Assembly: GCF_900115295.1 (NCBI RefSeq)
Contig: NZ_FOVZ01000001.1
Span: 1,360,741-1,424,740, forward strand
Direction: 5' to 3'
Source: Sphingomonas sp. OK281
GTDB taxonomy: Bacteria > Pseudomonadota > Alphaproteobacteria > Sphingomonadales > Sphingomonadaceae
Length of the DNA stretch: 64,000 bases
Below the pieces are notes generated by a model that saw nothing but the letters and a program-made list of their open reading frames with translations, was not told where the DNA came from and ran no database searches. Shown piece after piece: positions 51,752 through 61,382 of the stretch. Numbering within the stretch: position 1 is the first letter of the stretch; each line of letters opens with the position of its first letter. Both the position numbers and the translations under genes were made by a program.

Positions 51752-54700
51752 TTTATCGGCTTTCTTCCTACTACCTCAACACCCTTGACGATCCAGGGCT
51801 TGACCACAACTATTTGATCCGCGCCGCCGGCATACAGACTTCCTTGGCTTCCGATCTTACCGACATAAACCTCGGTCCCGGCAGGAATTTTGACAGCGAA
51901 AGAGGTGTCTAGAGGCGAAGTCGCGCCGTTCGGCCAAGTGGGCGGAACCGCACTATCAATACGGGTTTGCAATACGCCCTGAGCCTCGGCTCGGCTGAAG
52001 AATTGCCCTAAGGGTTGATCGGCAGTTCCTGCACGATACAAGATCGTATCTTGCGTGAGCGTAACGACGTCATATCGTCCACCGGAAAACGTTTCCGCCA
52101 AATTGCTCTGTAATGGCCCGGCTTTACCAACCTTTACGAGACCAGTGTACGTGCCCTTGAAATCACCCAATCCGGTAGAGAGCGGACTCGCTCGACCGAG
52201 GGCACTTTCTGCGGCGGCCATAGGCTTGACGACCATTCCAGCGTTGGCTGGCGACAGCGCATCGATGGCAGCACGATTGATCGCCGCGTCCTCAACCCCG
52301 CGAGCGGTGATCCGAGCGCCGACAAACCCCCGAGCGTCGCCCGCCAGCCCGACGATGCGCCCCGCTGCGAACTCGGCGGCGGGCCCGCTACCGATGGCAA
52401 CGAGCCCTTGGGTCGCTCCTGAGGTGCACGCTGCTGTTGCGTTGTTGACGAGGCAATTGTCGATGCCCTGAGCGATGGCGCCGGGCAGGCCGAGCAGCCC
52501 GTTGCCCAATGCTTCCGCATCGCGCTCGGCAGCGCCGGGATTGAGGATTCGCCCGATTGCCGAACTGTCGTAGGCGAACTGGCCGAGCGCGTAGGCGCCG
52601 TTTACCGCGCCAACCGCCGAACTCTTCAACCCGGACCCCACACCGATGCCCGCCTGACGGAAGGTTTCGAGACCGGTGAGGCTGGTGACGAGCAGATCGG
52701 ACTGTGTGTTCGAAGGCAGGCCGGACGTTGCGTAGGCGCCCAACCACGTTAGCGGATTGTCGAGGGAAGCAGACGGCATCAACCAGGAAAGGTCGCTCTC
52801 GACACCCGGGCGAACGTCCGACGGGACGCCGTTAAGCGCGGAGGCCAATTGATCGCCAGTACCCTGTCGCTGTGTATAGGCGGCGACCCCGTTTGCTACC
52901 TGGGTGTCGGTGATCGCCTGGCCGGTCGCCGCCGCGTCTGACGCGAGCTGCATGTAAATCTCCGCGATCGCGTTCTTGTCGCCGCTGCCGAGCGCCCTCG
53001 AAATGCTTTTGAGCACCGGCGCCCACGTCTTAGGATCCCGCACCAGCATTTGCTCGACCGTCAGCGGGCTGCACCCGCTCGTGGTACCTGCGACGCACAC
53101 CGCGCCGTAGCGGGTGCGGGTCGTCGCATTGTTGGACGTTTCGATCGAAGCCGAAGTGACGGCGGCGTTAGCATCAAGGCCTGCGCCGGAGGCGATGCCG
53201 GCGACGATCGTCGCAATCAGGGTATTGCGTCCCTGTTGATCGATGGCGCTGAGCGGCCGTCCATCGGCATCGGTTGCAGTGCTCGTGCCGACGCTGAGAA
53301 GGTTGTTGAGCACCACACTCCCCGCCGCGCCGAGCGCTGCGCCGCCACAGGCACCCGATCCGCCCGCGACGCTTCCCGCGCACGCGGTCAGTGCCTGAAG
53401 CGCGCTACGTGTCGCTTCGCGGCCGGTTTCCGAACCGTAGGTGCTCGTCGGCAGCGCATCGACGAGCGCCTTGACCTGCTGCGTTCCCAACCCTTGCAGC
53501 ACGTTTACCGCACTTGCCTGTACCAGCCCTCCGAGCGATCCAGTGACGTTGCTTCCCGCCGCGCCGTTCAGCGCGGTCAGCACCAATCGCCCGGTGCCGC
53601 CCGCCGTCCAGGTTGCGTAGGGATTTTCCGTGGGCGCGGCATCGGGGTTGGCCTTCGTCCACTGGTCCGCCTTGCGGCCCTGTTCGGTCAGGAACGTGCC
53701 CGTCTGGTTCGCCAGCTGGCCCGCGGCGGCGAAGCCAAGCGCGATCTCCTCGCGCTTGTTCGCGTCGTATTGTTGCGTCAGCGCGCCGGCGTTCGCGCTC
53801 AAGGTGTTGCGGCCGATCATCGCCGCCACGTTGCTGCTCGCCGCGTCGCCGCTGCTGATGTCGATCATCCCCGGCGCGATTCCGGATAGCGTCGTGCCCG
53901 ACTGGCTGCCCTTCGCCCCCAACGCGGCCGGCGGGGTTGCGCTGACCGTGCCGATGCCGGTGCGTATGCCTGCGACCGGGTTGGCGCCCGACGCATCCGC
54001 CTGGCCGCTGCCGTTCTTGCCGATGTTGCCCAGCCCGCCGCCGATGCTAAGCGAATTGGCGCTGTAGCGCTCGCGGTTGGCGAGATCGCTGGCGGTCAGC
54101 GTGCCGGTTGACAGCCGGTTCGCTTCCGCTGGCGCGTCGCTCGCGATCACCCCGCCGACGAGGTCGGTGTTGCCCCTCACGTTGAGGTCATAGCCGCGCG
54201 CACCGGCGTAGATGCCGGACTGCTCGGCGACGCTCGTGAAGTCGCCGTTCTGCCGTTCGCGCGACAGGTTGCCCGCGATGCCGGCCGCGCCGCCGACAGG
54301 CGCCTGCACCGACAGGCCGAAGCCATTCTGCTTCGACGCGTAGGTCGACGTGTCCTGCTCGCTGCGGATGGCGAGGCTCGCGGCATCCACCGCCACGCGC
54401 TCGCCGGCGACCTGCGCACCCTGCAGCGTCAGCGCGCCGCCGGTGTTGATCGTCAGGTCGCGGCCCGCGGTCAGCGTCGTCTCGGCGTGGCGCACGTCGG
54501 TGCCCGACGCATTGCCTTTGCTCGTGTTGAACGACGCGTTGGGAGTCACGCCGCCGGCCAGGCCGAAGTCTACCCCGACGGAGAAGCCGGACGAGCTGTT
54601 CTTCTGTGCCAGAGTGTCGGTCTCGGTCGCGGAGCGCAGCGTGATCGCGCCGGGCGCCGACAGCGTCAGGTCGCGCGTCGCGTCGATCTGGCTGCCCTGG

Positions 54701-57700
54701 ACCGCGATCGTCGAGGCTGGACCTGCGCCGCGCGCCGCGATCGCCACGTCGTTGCCGGCGATCCGGCTGGCGACGTTGGTCTCGTCGCGCGTGTTCGAGG
54801 TCGCCTTGCTGCTCGATACGCCGAAGCTGACGCCGACCGCAGCGAGGTTGGTGATGCCACCCTTGAGCGCATCCGCGGCGTTGTAGGCGGCCAGTCCGCC
54901 TGCGAGTCCGGCCACTGCGCTCGTTCGCGCGTTCGTATTGGCGTTGCCGAGGATGCGGCCTGAATCGCGTACGCCCTGCAAGCCGCTGAGCACGGGGCTC
55001 TGCGCGCCGACGCTGATGCCGATGCTCGACGATTTGTTGAGCGTGTCGGTGGTCGTCACGTCGGTCGCATTGCGGATCGCGACGCTCTCGCCGGTCAGCC
55101 GGGTGAGACCGGTGCCGGTCACCTGGCTGCCGGTCACGGTCAGCGCGCGACCGGCGTCGAGCGTCACGTCGCCCGCGGTCGATCCGATCAGCGAGCCGGT
55201 GTTCGTGATGCTAGTGGTGTTCACGTCGTTGCGGTTCTTGGCGACGCCCAGGAACAGGCCGCCGCCACCGATCGACAGCCCGCTCTTCTTGACGCGTGTC
55301 GATTGCGCCTCGGTGTCGGTCGCGGTCAGCGTGCCGACGTCGATCGCGCCACCCGCGGCGATCGACACGCCATTGTCCGCGACGACGTTTGATCCGGCGA
55401 TCCGCGTGTCACCCGTGCTGCCCAGCGCGACAGTGTTGCCCGACAGCGTCGACGCGACGACGCTCTGATCGGTGCCGTTATAGGTCGTGGTGGTTTTGGT
55501 AGAGGACAGGAAACCGCCCGACTTCTTCAGTGTGTCGCGTTGAAGCTGCGTGCTGTCGACCACGCCGGTCACGCCGATGCTGCCTGCGTCGAGGGTGAGC
55601 GCGCGGCCGGCCGTGATCGTGCCGCCGTTCACCGTCAGCGCACCCGGCGTCGCCATCGTGACGTTGCCGCCCGCACTCAGATCCGACAGGACGTTGCTGC
55701 GTTCCGACTGGGTCTGCTTGAACTGCGTCTTGCCTTCGCGACCGATCGCGAACGCGGTGCCGCTGTCGGTCGCACTGCCGATCACGATGTTCTGCCCCGC
55801 TGAGGCGACCAGATTGCCGCCTGCCGCCGCGCTCGCGCCGGTGACGGACAGCGTCCGTCCCGCCAGCAGATCGAGGTTCCCGGTAGCAGCGATATCGCTG
55901 CCGCGATTGGTCGTGGTGGTCGTCAGCGAGACCTGCTGATCCGAGCGTCCGGCATAATAGCGCGTGGCGACGGTGCGCGTCGTCGCAACCGGAGCGAGCG
56001 TCAGATCGCGACCCGCCGCCAGCGTCAGGTCGCCGCCGGTGATCGTACCGCCACGGTCGATCAGGTCGCCGGCCGCGGAGACGATACCGCGGCTGCCCAG
56101 ATCGAGCCGACCGCTGTTGACGATCGTGCCGCCTACCAGCGTGCCGCTGGCGCTCGCACGGATGACGCCCGCATTGGTCAGCGAGTCCGATGCGCGCAGC
56201 TGGATATCGCGCCCGGCGATGATCGCGCCGCCGCTGGTCAGATCGCCGGCTGCGGCCTTAGTCAGGTATACGCGCGGCGCGAGCACCGTCTGCGGCCCCG
56301 ACGGGGTCTGCACAATGGTCTCCACGAGCAGCACGATGTCGCTGGTCAGCGTTGCCATCTGCGTCGGCGACAGCGAGACACCGAGCGCCAGATTGTATGT
56401 CTTTGCGAAGGTCGCCCCCGCATCGAGCAGCGCACGATACTGACCCTGGTTGTCGCCATAGCCGATCAGCCGCTGCGCGCCGACCAGCGCGACAAGCTGG
56501 TTCGCGATCAGCTGCTGCTCGTAGAGCCCGTCGCCGAGCCGGCGCTGCACGCGCGACGGATCATAGCCGAGCTTGTCGAGGAAATAGTCGCTCGAGAGGA
56601 AGGTGTCGTAATTGTTGAACCGCGGGTCCGCCTGGACCAGCACCTGCGAGCTCGAGCTGGCGAACTGGAACAGTCCGCCCAGATCGAGCGTCGCACTGCC
56701 CGCACCACCGCTCGCGCGATCAGTCGGCGGTTTCACTGCGAATCCAAAGGTCGGATCGATCGCGGTGCCGGCGATCACGCCGGGCGCGCCGCCCGGTGCG
56801 ACTACCGCGCCCGTGGTCACAACAGCGACGGCGCCACCGGCCGTCACGGCACCGGGCCGCGCGCTCGCGGCGAAGATGTCGGCGGTGCCGCCACCCGGAA
56901 CCAGGACGAGATTGTCGATGCTCACCGCGTCGATCGTCAGCGTTCCAGCCGCTGTGATGGTCGAGGGAATGGTGAAGGTCGGGAGCGCGTCGACGCTGGT
57001 GAACGGCGTCGTCGAGCGCGTGTCCCAGTCGCCGCAGATGAACAGGAAGCAGTTGCGCTTCTCGTCCTTGATCGTGCCGACCTGCGTCGTGGTGTTGTAG
57101 CCGGTGAAGGCCGTGTTCGTCACAGTCGCGGCGCCGACGTTCAGATTGCCTGATGCGCTTATCGCGGAAAGGTGGTTGACGACGCTGGCAGCGTCGATTC
57201 CGATGTTCCCGCCGATGATACGAGCTGCACCGCTGTCCGCTGTGACGCGGGTGTCCTTGACCGTCTCGTCGAACTCGGTGACCGTGCGGTGCTCGCGGTC
57301 GCGCCGATCCTCGTCCTCGACGTGGCGGGTAGAGAGCAGCGCCTCTTCGGTCGTGAACACGCTGCGGTCGTTGAGCAGACGGGTAGCAGCGATCGCGATG
57401 CTGCCCTGCGCCTGAATGTCCGAGGACAGGTTCTGCAGCGAGCCTGCCCGACCAGTGCCGCCGACGCCGGTGACGGCCAGATTGCCGAGGCTGTAGAGCA
57501 GTGCGCCATCGCGGTTGACGATATCGCCGCCGCTCGAGAGCGACAGGAGTCCGCCCCGGGTGGCGATCACCGCGCTGTCGCCCGCGTTGACGATGCCGCC
57601 CGTACCGGACAGCGCGACGCTGTCGCCAAAGATCGCGCCACCATTGGCGATCTGTGCGGCGGTCGCCGACACAGCCCCGCCGTTGAGGAGCCCCTGGTTC

Positions 57701-60700
57701 TCGAACGTCGTGCCCGCAGTCAGCGTCAGCGTCGGCGCGATGATCGTGCCGCCGGCCTGGTTGGCGATGGCCCCGCCCGTGGCGATCCCGATCGCGGTGC
57801 CACCCTGGACCGTGCCCGCGTTGGTGAAGCTGCCGCCGATGTTGAGCGTCAGCGCCCCCTGCGTCGCGATCGTCTCGCTGGCGGCGTTGGTCATGTCGCC
57901 GGCGATGCCGAGCGTCAGCGCGGTCGGCGCGACCAGCCGCCCTAACGTGCCGCCGCCCGACGTGATATCGAGCAGTCGGCCGCCGGCGAGCGTGCCCGCG
58001 CCGGCGCCGCTGCCGCCATCGAGCGTGCCAACATTCGCGATCAAATCGCGGGCGGCGGCGATGCTCCCGCGGTTGGCGAGCATCCCCGTCGCGGTCACCC
58101 GCGCATCGCGGTCCGCCCAGATCTGGCCGCCGGTGGCGTTGACGAGGCTTGCCGTCGATAGCGTCAGATCGCCTCCCGCGGCGAGCGTCCCGGCGCCATT
58201 ATCGACGCTCGTTGCTGTCAAGACGACCGATCCGTCTCCGCCCAATGTCCCGCGGTCGTTGGCCAGCGTATTGACGGTAAAGGTCGCGCCATCGGTGCCC
58301 GACGCCAGCAAACCGTTGCGATTATCAAGCGCGCTCGCGGTCACATCGAGCTGCCCACCTGCGACGACGCGACCGCCGGTCGTGATCAGCGAGTCCGCCG
58401 CGATCGTCGTCGTGCCGGTCGACTGGATAAGCCCGCCATTACCCGTGAGGATTGCCCGCGCGGCGGTCAGCTTGAGCTTTGCTGCATCGAGCGTGCCCCC
58501 CGCCAACGCAATGGCGCCATCGCGCGCGCCGACCGTCAGCGTTCCGCCCGCGGTCAGGCGCGACCCGCCGGCGAGGTTGAGCGAACTCGCGGTGACGGTC
58601 GCATCAGTGGCGGCACCGACCAGGACCGATCCGCTGATCGCATCGCGAACGTCGAGCGTCAGCGTTCCAGCTGAACCGGTCGCAACGAGCGTGCCGCCGT
58701 CGAGCGCGGCAAGACGCACGTCCAGCGGGCCGGCGGCCTCGATCGACCCTCCGGCGTTGCGGGTCGCACCGGCCCGAAGCGTGAGGCCGCTTCCTGCCGC
58801 AATCAGGCCATTCTCGTTCGCCAGATCGCTGGCGATCGTAAGCCCGGCGCCACCCGCCGAGGTGAGCGTGCCACCGGTGTTGGCGAACGTGCCGGCGATC
58901 AGCGACAGCGCGCCATTGGTCGCGATCCGACCGCCGCTATTGTCGATCGCACCGGTTCCGGTCAGCGCGAGCGTGCCGGTACCAAGATGCAGGATCGCAC
59001 CGCCGCGGTTGTCGATCGTCGCCGCGCGCAGCGTCAGATTCTGTCCGCGACCGACGATGTCCGCAGCGTGGCTCAGCCTGCCCGTCGCGGTCAGCGTCAG
59101 GTCGCCGCCATTCTCGATCGTCGCGCCGCTGCCGAACGCCAGATCGCCCGCTGTCGCATCGAGCGCGAGCGCACCAAGCGCGGTGATCCGGCTGTCGGTG
59201 AGCGCCAGCGTCGTGGCGCCGATCGCGACGGCGCCGTTGCTGCCGATGCGCGTTCCCGCTGCGGTCAAGGCGCCCCGGCTCGCCAGCGTCAGCGTGCCCG
59301 ATCCGAGCGCGGTCAGGCTGGTGCGATCGAGCGCCACCGATCCGGCCGAGACGCCGAGCGCGCCCCCTGCTTCGACCGTGCCGCCACGCGAGATGAAGGC
59401 TCCGGCGTTTATGTCGATAGCGCCGTCGGACGCAACCAGACCGTCCTGCGCGAAAAGGCCCGCAGCCTTAACGCTCGTGCCGCCCTTGCCCGAAATCGTG
59501 CCGGTGTTCGCCAGACTGGCCGCGGTCAGGTCGACGCGACCCACGCTCGCGATCAGGCCGGCGTTCGTCACCGCGTCAAGCGTGTCGGCAGTCACGCTGC
59601 CACCGCTGACCTGGCCACCACTGCCGATCGTGACGGAGCCAGCTCGCACGACCAGAGCGCTGCCGCCCTGCAAGCCGCCTTCGGTGACGCCGAGCACGCC
59701 GCCGACATTGGCGGTAGTAGCCCCGCCACCCGCGACGAGACCCCTGCCGGTGATCGCGAAATCGCCGTCGACATTGACATCGAGCGCCTTGGTCGCCGTG
59801 ATGCTGCCGGTCGGACCATCGATGCCGAGCGAACCGGCCGTGACCGACACATCGCCGTTGCCGCCGATCTGCCCGCCGCTGCCGCCGATCGCGCCGGTGA
59901 AGCCCAGCTTCAGCGCGCCGCTGCCGAGGGCCAATACCGCGCCACGCTCGTTGGCCAGGCTGCTGCCGGTGAGCGTCAGAGCCCCGCCCGACTGAATCAC
60001 GCCGCCGACATTGGCGACCGCGCCAGACTGCGCGTCGAGCGCCGTCAGCGCGTCGATCGTGCCACCCCTGTTGTCGAGCGTCGCGGTGCGCAACGTCAGC
60101 GTCCCGCCGCTCGCGAGTCCCCGGTTCACGATGCTGCCGGCCGTCAGCGACACGGCATCGCGCGCCAGCACCCGCCCCGTCAGCGCCGCCGCACCGCCGA
60201 CATCGAGGCGCAACGTGCCAGCCTGCGTGACACGTCCGTCGCGGGTCAGCCCGGCAGCAAGCGTGCCACCGCCGCTCAGCGCGCTGGTCGTGATCGTAAG
60301 GTCGCTACCACTGCCGATCAGGCCGTTGCCCGTCAGGCTCGCGCCGTTGAGCGTCGTCGTGCCTTCGCCGTAGATCTGGCCGGCGACGTCGAGCGCACCG
60401 GTAGTCTCGATCGCGACGGCGGTCTTCGCCGTGATCGCGCCAGGCACCGATATCCTGCCGTCGAACGACAGCGTCACGCCCTGTTCGAGGCCAGCGAGAT
60501 CGCCTGCGACGTTGACGCCGAGCCCGCGCTCGGTGCCGATCAGCTTGATCGACCGCGCATACATCCCGCCGAGCGCCGCCACGTCGAGCGCGAAAGTGGG
60601 CTGGTTCGGCTGTGCTGCGGTGCGCTGCCCGACCACCACGATGTTGCCGTCGCGCGTGATATCGCCTGCGCCGAGGCTGGCGGTCACGGTATCCGCATAG

Positions 60701-61380
60701 AGGCCGGCGTTGATCGAGACGGCGCGCGCGAACAGGTCGAGCCGCGCGTTCGTCGCGTCGAGCCCGCTGCCGGACACGTCGATCGTGCCGGTCGCCGTCC
60801 GGAATCCGCTAAGCGCGCCGGCGCCGTCGACCAAGGGCTGCGCCGCCGCCAGTGTCACGCGCGGCGCGTTGACGAAGCCGCAACCGTTGCACGAGATCCC
60901 GTAGGGATTGGCGAGCACCAGATCGGCGGTCTTGCCGGCGACTTCTATGTAGCCGCGCAGGCTCGACGGATTGGCAGCGACCACTTCGTTGATGATCAGC
61001 GACGCCCCGCCCGACGCCTTGAGCTGCGCGTTGCCGTCGATATAGCCGGCGAGCCGGCTCTGGACGATCTTGTCGCTGTTGTTGAGGACCACGCCGCGCG
61101 CGTCGACGTTGAACGCCTGATAGCGGTTGTAGCTGGTGCCGTTGGCGTCCGGTGTCGCGATCTTGACCACCGGCACGCCGTTCGCGCCGTAATCGAGATG
61201 CGTCGCACCACCCGGTACCGGGACGACCGGATTCGCCGCCGGGGCGCCGCCGTCCTGGCCCCGTGCCGGCACCGTCGCGACCAGCAGCAGCGCCGCGAGA
61301 CCCGCGCCGCCGCCGAGCGGAGACAGCGCGCTGGCCGAACGCATCCGACGACGCAGCACGGCGAAGGTCAGCTTGGTCAT
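51748..61380 (-). CDS. two-partner-secretion exoprotein, CdiA/filamentous haemagglutinin type with TreTu-like toxin tip
   Basis: 3210 residues. A long signal region ends LLLVATVPARG; the TPS domain (about 45-280) has NSDKIVQSRLAGYIDGN, NEVVAANPSSLRGYIEVAG and NPYGISCNGCGFVNAPRVTL. Then come long beta-helix repeats (about 300-1500), a region with haemagglutinin-type repeats (about 1780-2430: SLTTTTTNRGSDIAATGNL, TKTTTTYNGTDQSVVAS), an alanine/glycine-rich pretoxin stretch, and a C-terminal domain (about 3090-3210) with RYDVVTLTQDTILYRAGTAD, QFFSRAEAQGVLQTRID, FAVKIPAGTEVYVGKIGSQG and QIVVVKPW, which resembles the TreTu ADP-ribosyltransferase toxins. ATG 61380 starts three bases after the tpsB stop. 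Long antisense frames opposite it are codon-bias shadows. Confidence 0.9.
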   Translation of the reverse strand: MTKLTFAVLRRRMRSASALSPLGGGAGLAALLLVATVPARGQDGGAPAANPVVPVPGGATHLDYGANGVPVVKIATPDANGTSYNRYQAFNVDARGVVLNNSDKIVQSRLAGYIDGNAQLKASGGASLIINEVVAANPSSLRGYIEVAGKTADLVLANPYGISCNGCGFVNAPRVTLAAAQPLVDGAGALSGFRTATGTIDVSGSGLDATNARLDLFARAVSINAGLYADTVTASLGAGDITRDGNIVVVGQRTAAQPNQPTFALDVAALGGMYARSIKLIGTERGLGVNVAGDLAGLEQGVTLSFDGRISVPGAITAKTAVAIETTGALDVAGQIYGEGTTTLNGASLTGNGLIGSGSDLTITTSALSGGGTLAAGLTRDGRVTQAGTLRLDVGGAAALTGRVLARDAVSLTAGSIVNRGLASGGTLTLRTATLDNRGGTIDALTALDAQSGAVANVGGVIQSGGALTLTGSSLANERGAVLALGSGALKLGFTGAIGGSGGQIGGNGDVSVTAGSLGIDGPTGSITATKALDVNVDGDFAITGRGLVAGGGATTANVGGVLGVTEGGLQGGSALVVRAGSVTIGSGGQVSGGSVTADTLDAVTNAGLIASVGRVDLTAASLANTGTISGKGGTSVKAAGLFAQDGLVASDGAIDINAGAFISRGGTVEAGGALGVSAGSVALDRTSLTALGSGTLTLASRGALTAAGTRIGSNGAVAIGATTLALTDSRITALGALALDATAGDLAFGSGATIENGGDLTLTATGRLSHAADIVGRGQNLTLRAATIDNRGGAILHLGTGTLALTGTGAIDNSGGRIATNGALSLIAGTFANTGGTLTSAGGAGLTIASDLANENGLIAAGSGLTLRAGATRNAGGSIEAAGPLDVRLAALDGGTLVATGSAGTLTLDVRDAISGSVLVGAATDATVTASSLNLAGGSRLTAGGTLTVGARDGAIALAGGTLDAAKLKLTAARAILTGNGGLIQSTGTTTIAADSLITTGGRVVAGGQLDVTASALDNRNGLLASGTDGATFTVNTLANDRGTLGGDGSVVLTATSVDNGAGTLAAGGDLTLSTASLVNATGGQIWADRDARVTATGMLANRGSIAAARDLIANVGTLDGGSGAGAGTLAGGRLLDITSGGGTLGRLVAPTALTLGIAGDMTNAASETIATQGALTLNIGGSFTNAGTVQGGTAIGIATGGAIANQAGGTIIAPTLTLTAGTTFENQGLLNGGAVSATAAQIANGGAIFGDSVALSGTGGIVNAGDSAVIATRGGLLSLSSGGDIVNRDGALLYSLGNLAVTGVGGTGRAGSLQNLSSDIQAQGSIAIAATRLLNDRSVFTTEEALLSTRHVEDEDRRDREHRTVTEFDETVKDTRVTADSGAARIIGGNIGIDAASVVNHLSAISASGNLNVGAATVTNTAFTGYNTTTQVGTIKDEKRNCFLFICGDWDTRSTTPFTSVDALPTFTIPSTITAAGTLTIDAVSIDNLVLVPGGGTADIFAASARPGAVTAGGAVAVVTTGAVVAPGGAPGVIAGTAIDPTFGFAVKPPTDRASGGAGSATLDLGGLFQFASSSSQVLVQADPRFNNYDTFLSSDYFLDKLGYDPSRVQRRLGDGLYEQQLIANQLVALVGAQRLIGYGDNQGQYRALLDAGATFAKTYNLALGVSLSPTQMATLTSDIVLLVETIVQTPSGPQTVLAPRVYLTKAAAGDLTSGGAIIAGRDIQLRASDSLTNAGVIRASASGTLVGGTIVNSGRLDLGSRGIVSAAGDLIDRGGTITGGDLTLAAGRDLTLAPVATTRTVATRYYAGRSDQQVSLTTTTTNRGSDIAATGNLDLLAGRTLSVTGASAAAGGNLVASAGQNIVIGSATDSGTAFAIGREGKTQFKQTQSERSNVLSDLSAGGNVTMATPGALTVNGGTITAGRALTLDAGSIGVTGVVDSTQLQRDTLKKSGGFLSSTKTTTTYNGTDQSVVASTLSGNTVALGSTGDTRIAGSNVVADNGVSIAAGGAIDVGTLTATDTEAQSTRVKKSGLSIGGGGLFLGVAKNRNDVNTTSITNTGSLIGSTAGDVTLDAGRALTVTGSQVTGTGLTRLTGESVAIRNATDVTTTDTLNKSSSIGISVGAQSPVLSGLQGVRDSGRILGNANTNARTSAVAGLAGGLAAYNAADALKGGITNLAAVGVSFGVSSSKATSNTRDETNVASRIAGNDVAIAARGAGPASTIAVQGSQIDATRDLTLSAPGAITLRSATETDTLAQKNSSSGFSVGVDFGLAGGVTPNASFNTSKGNASGTDVRHAETTLTAGRDLTINTGGALTLQGAQVAGERVAVDAASLAIRSEQDTSTYASKQNGFGLSVQAPVGGAAGIAGNLSRERQNGDFTSVAEQSGIYAGARGYDLNVRGNTDLVGGVIASDAPAEANRLSTGTLTASDLANRERYSANSLSIGGGLGNIGKNGSGQADASGANPVAGIRTGIGTVSATPPAALGAKGSQSGTTLSGIAPGMIDISSGDAASSNVAAMIGRNTLSANAGALTQQYDANKREEIALGFAAAGQLANQTGTFLTEQGRKADQWTKANPDAAPTENPYATWTAGGTGRLVLTALNGAAGSNVTGSLGGLVQASAVNVLQGLGTQQVKALVDALPTSTYGSETGREATRSALQALTACAGSVAGGSGACGGAALGAAGSVVLNNLLSVGTSTATDADGRPLSAIDQQGRNTLIATIVAGIASGAGLDANAAVTSASIETSNNATTRTRYGAVCVAGTTSGCSPLTVEQMLVRDPKTWAPVLKSISRALGSGDKNAIAEIYMQLASDAAATGQAITDTQVANGVAAYTQRQGTGDQLASALNGVPSDVRPGVESDLSWLMPSASLDNPLTWLGAYATSGLPSNTQSDLLVTSLTGLETFRQAGIGVGSGLKSSAVGAVNGAYALGQFAYDSSAIGRILNPGAAERDAEALGNGLLGLPGAIAQGIDNCLVNNATAACTSGATQGLVAIGSGPAAEFAAGRIVGLAGDARGFVGARITARGVEDAAINRAAIDALSPANAGMVVKPMAAAESALGRASPLSTGLGDFKGTYTGLVKVGKAGPLQSNLAETFSGGRYDVVTLTQDTILYRAGTADQPLGQFFSRAEAQGVLQTRIDSAVPPTWPNGATSPLDTSFAVKIPAGTEVYVGKIGSQGSLYAGGADQIVVVKPWIVKGVEVVGRKPIK

Positions 61381-61382
61381 GC

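Noticed and set aside
53000..61000. Regularly spaced similar DNA segments in the exoprotein gene, considered as a CRISPR-like or satellite array.
   Set aside because: They are in frame and encode beta-helix repeats with variable spacing and sequence; there are no fixed repeats with unique spacers.
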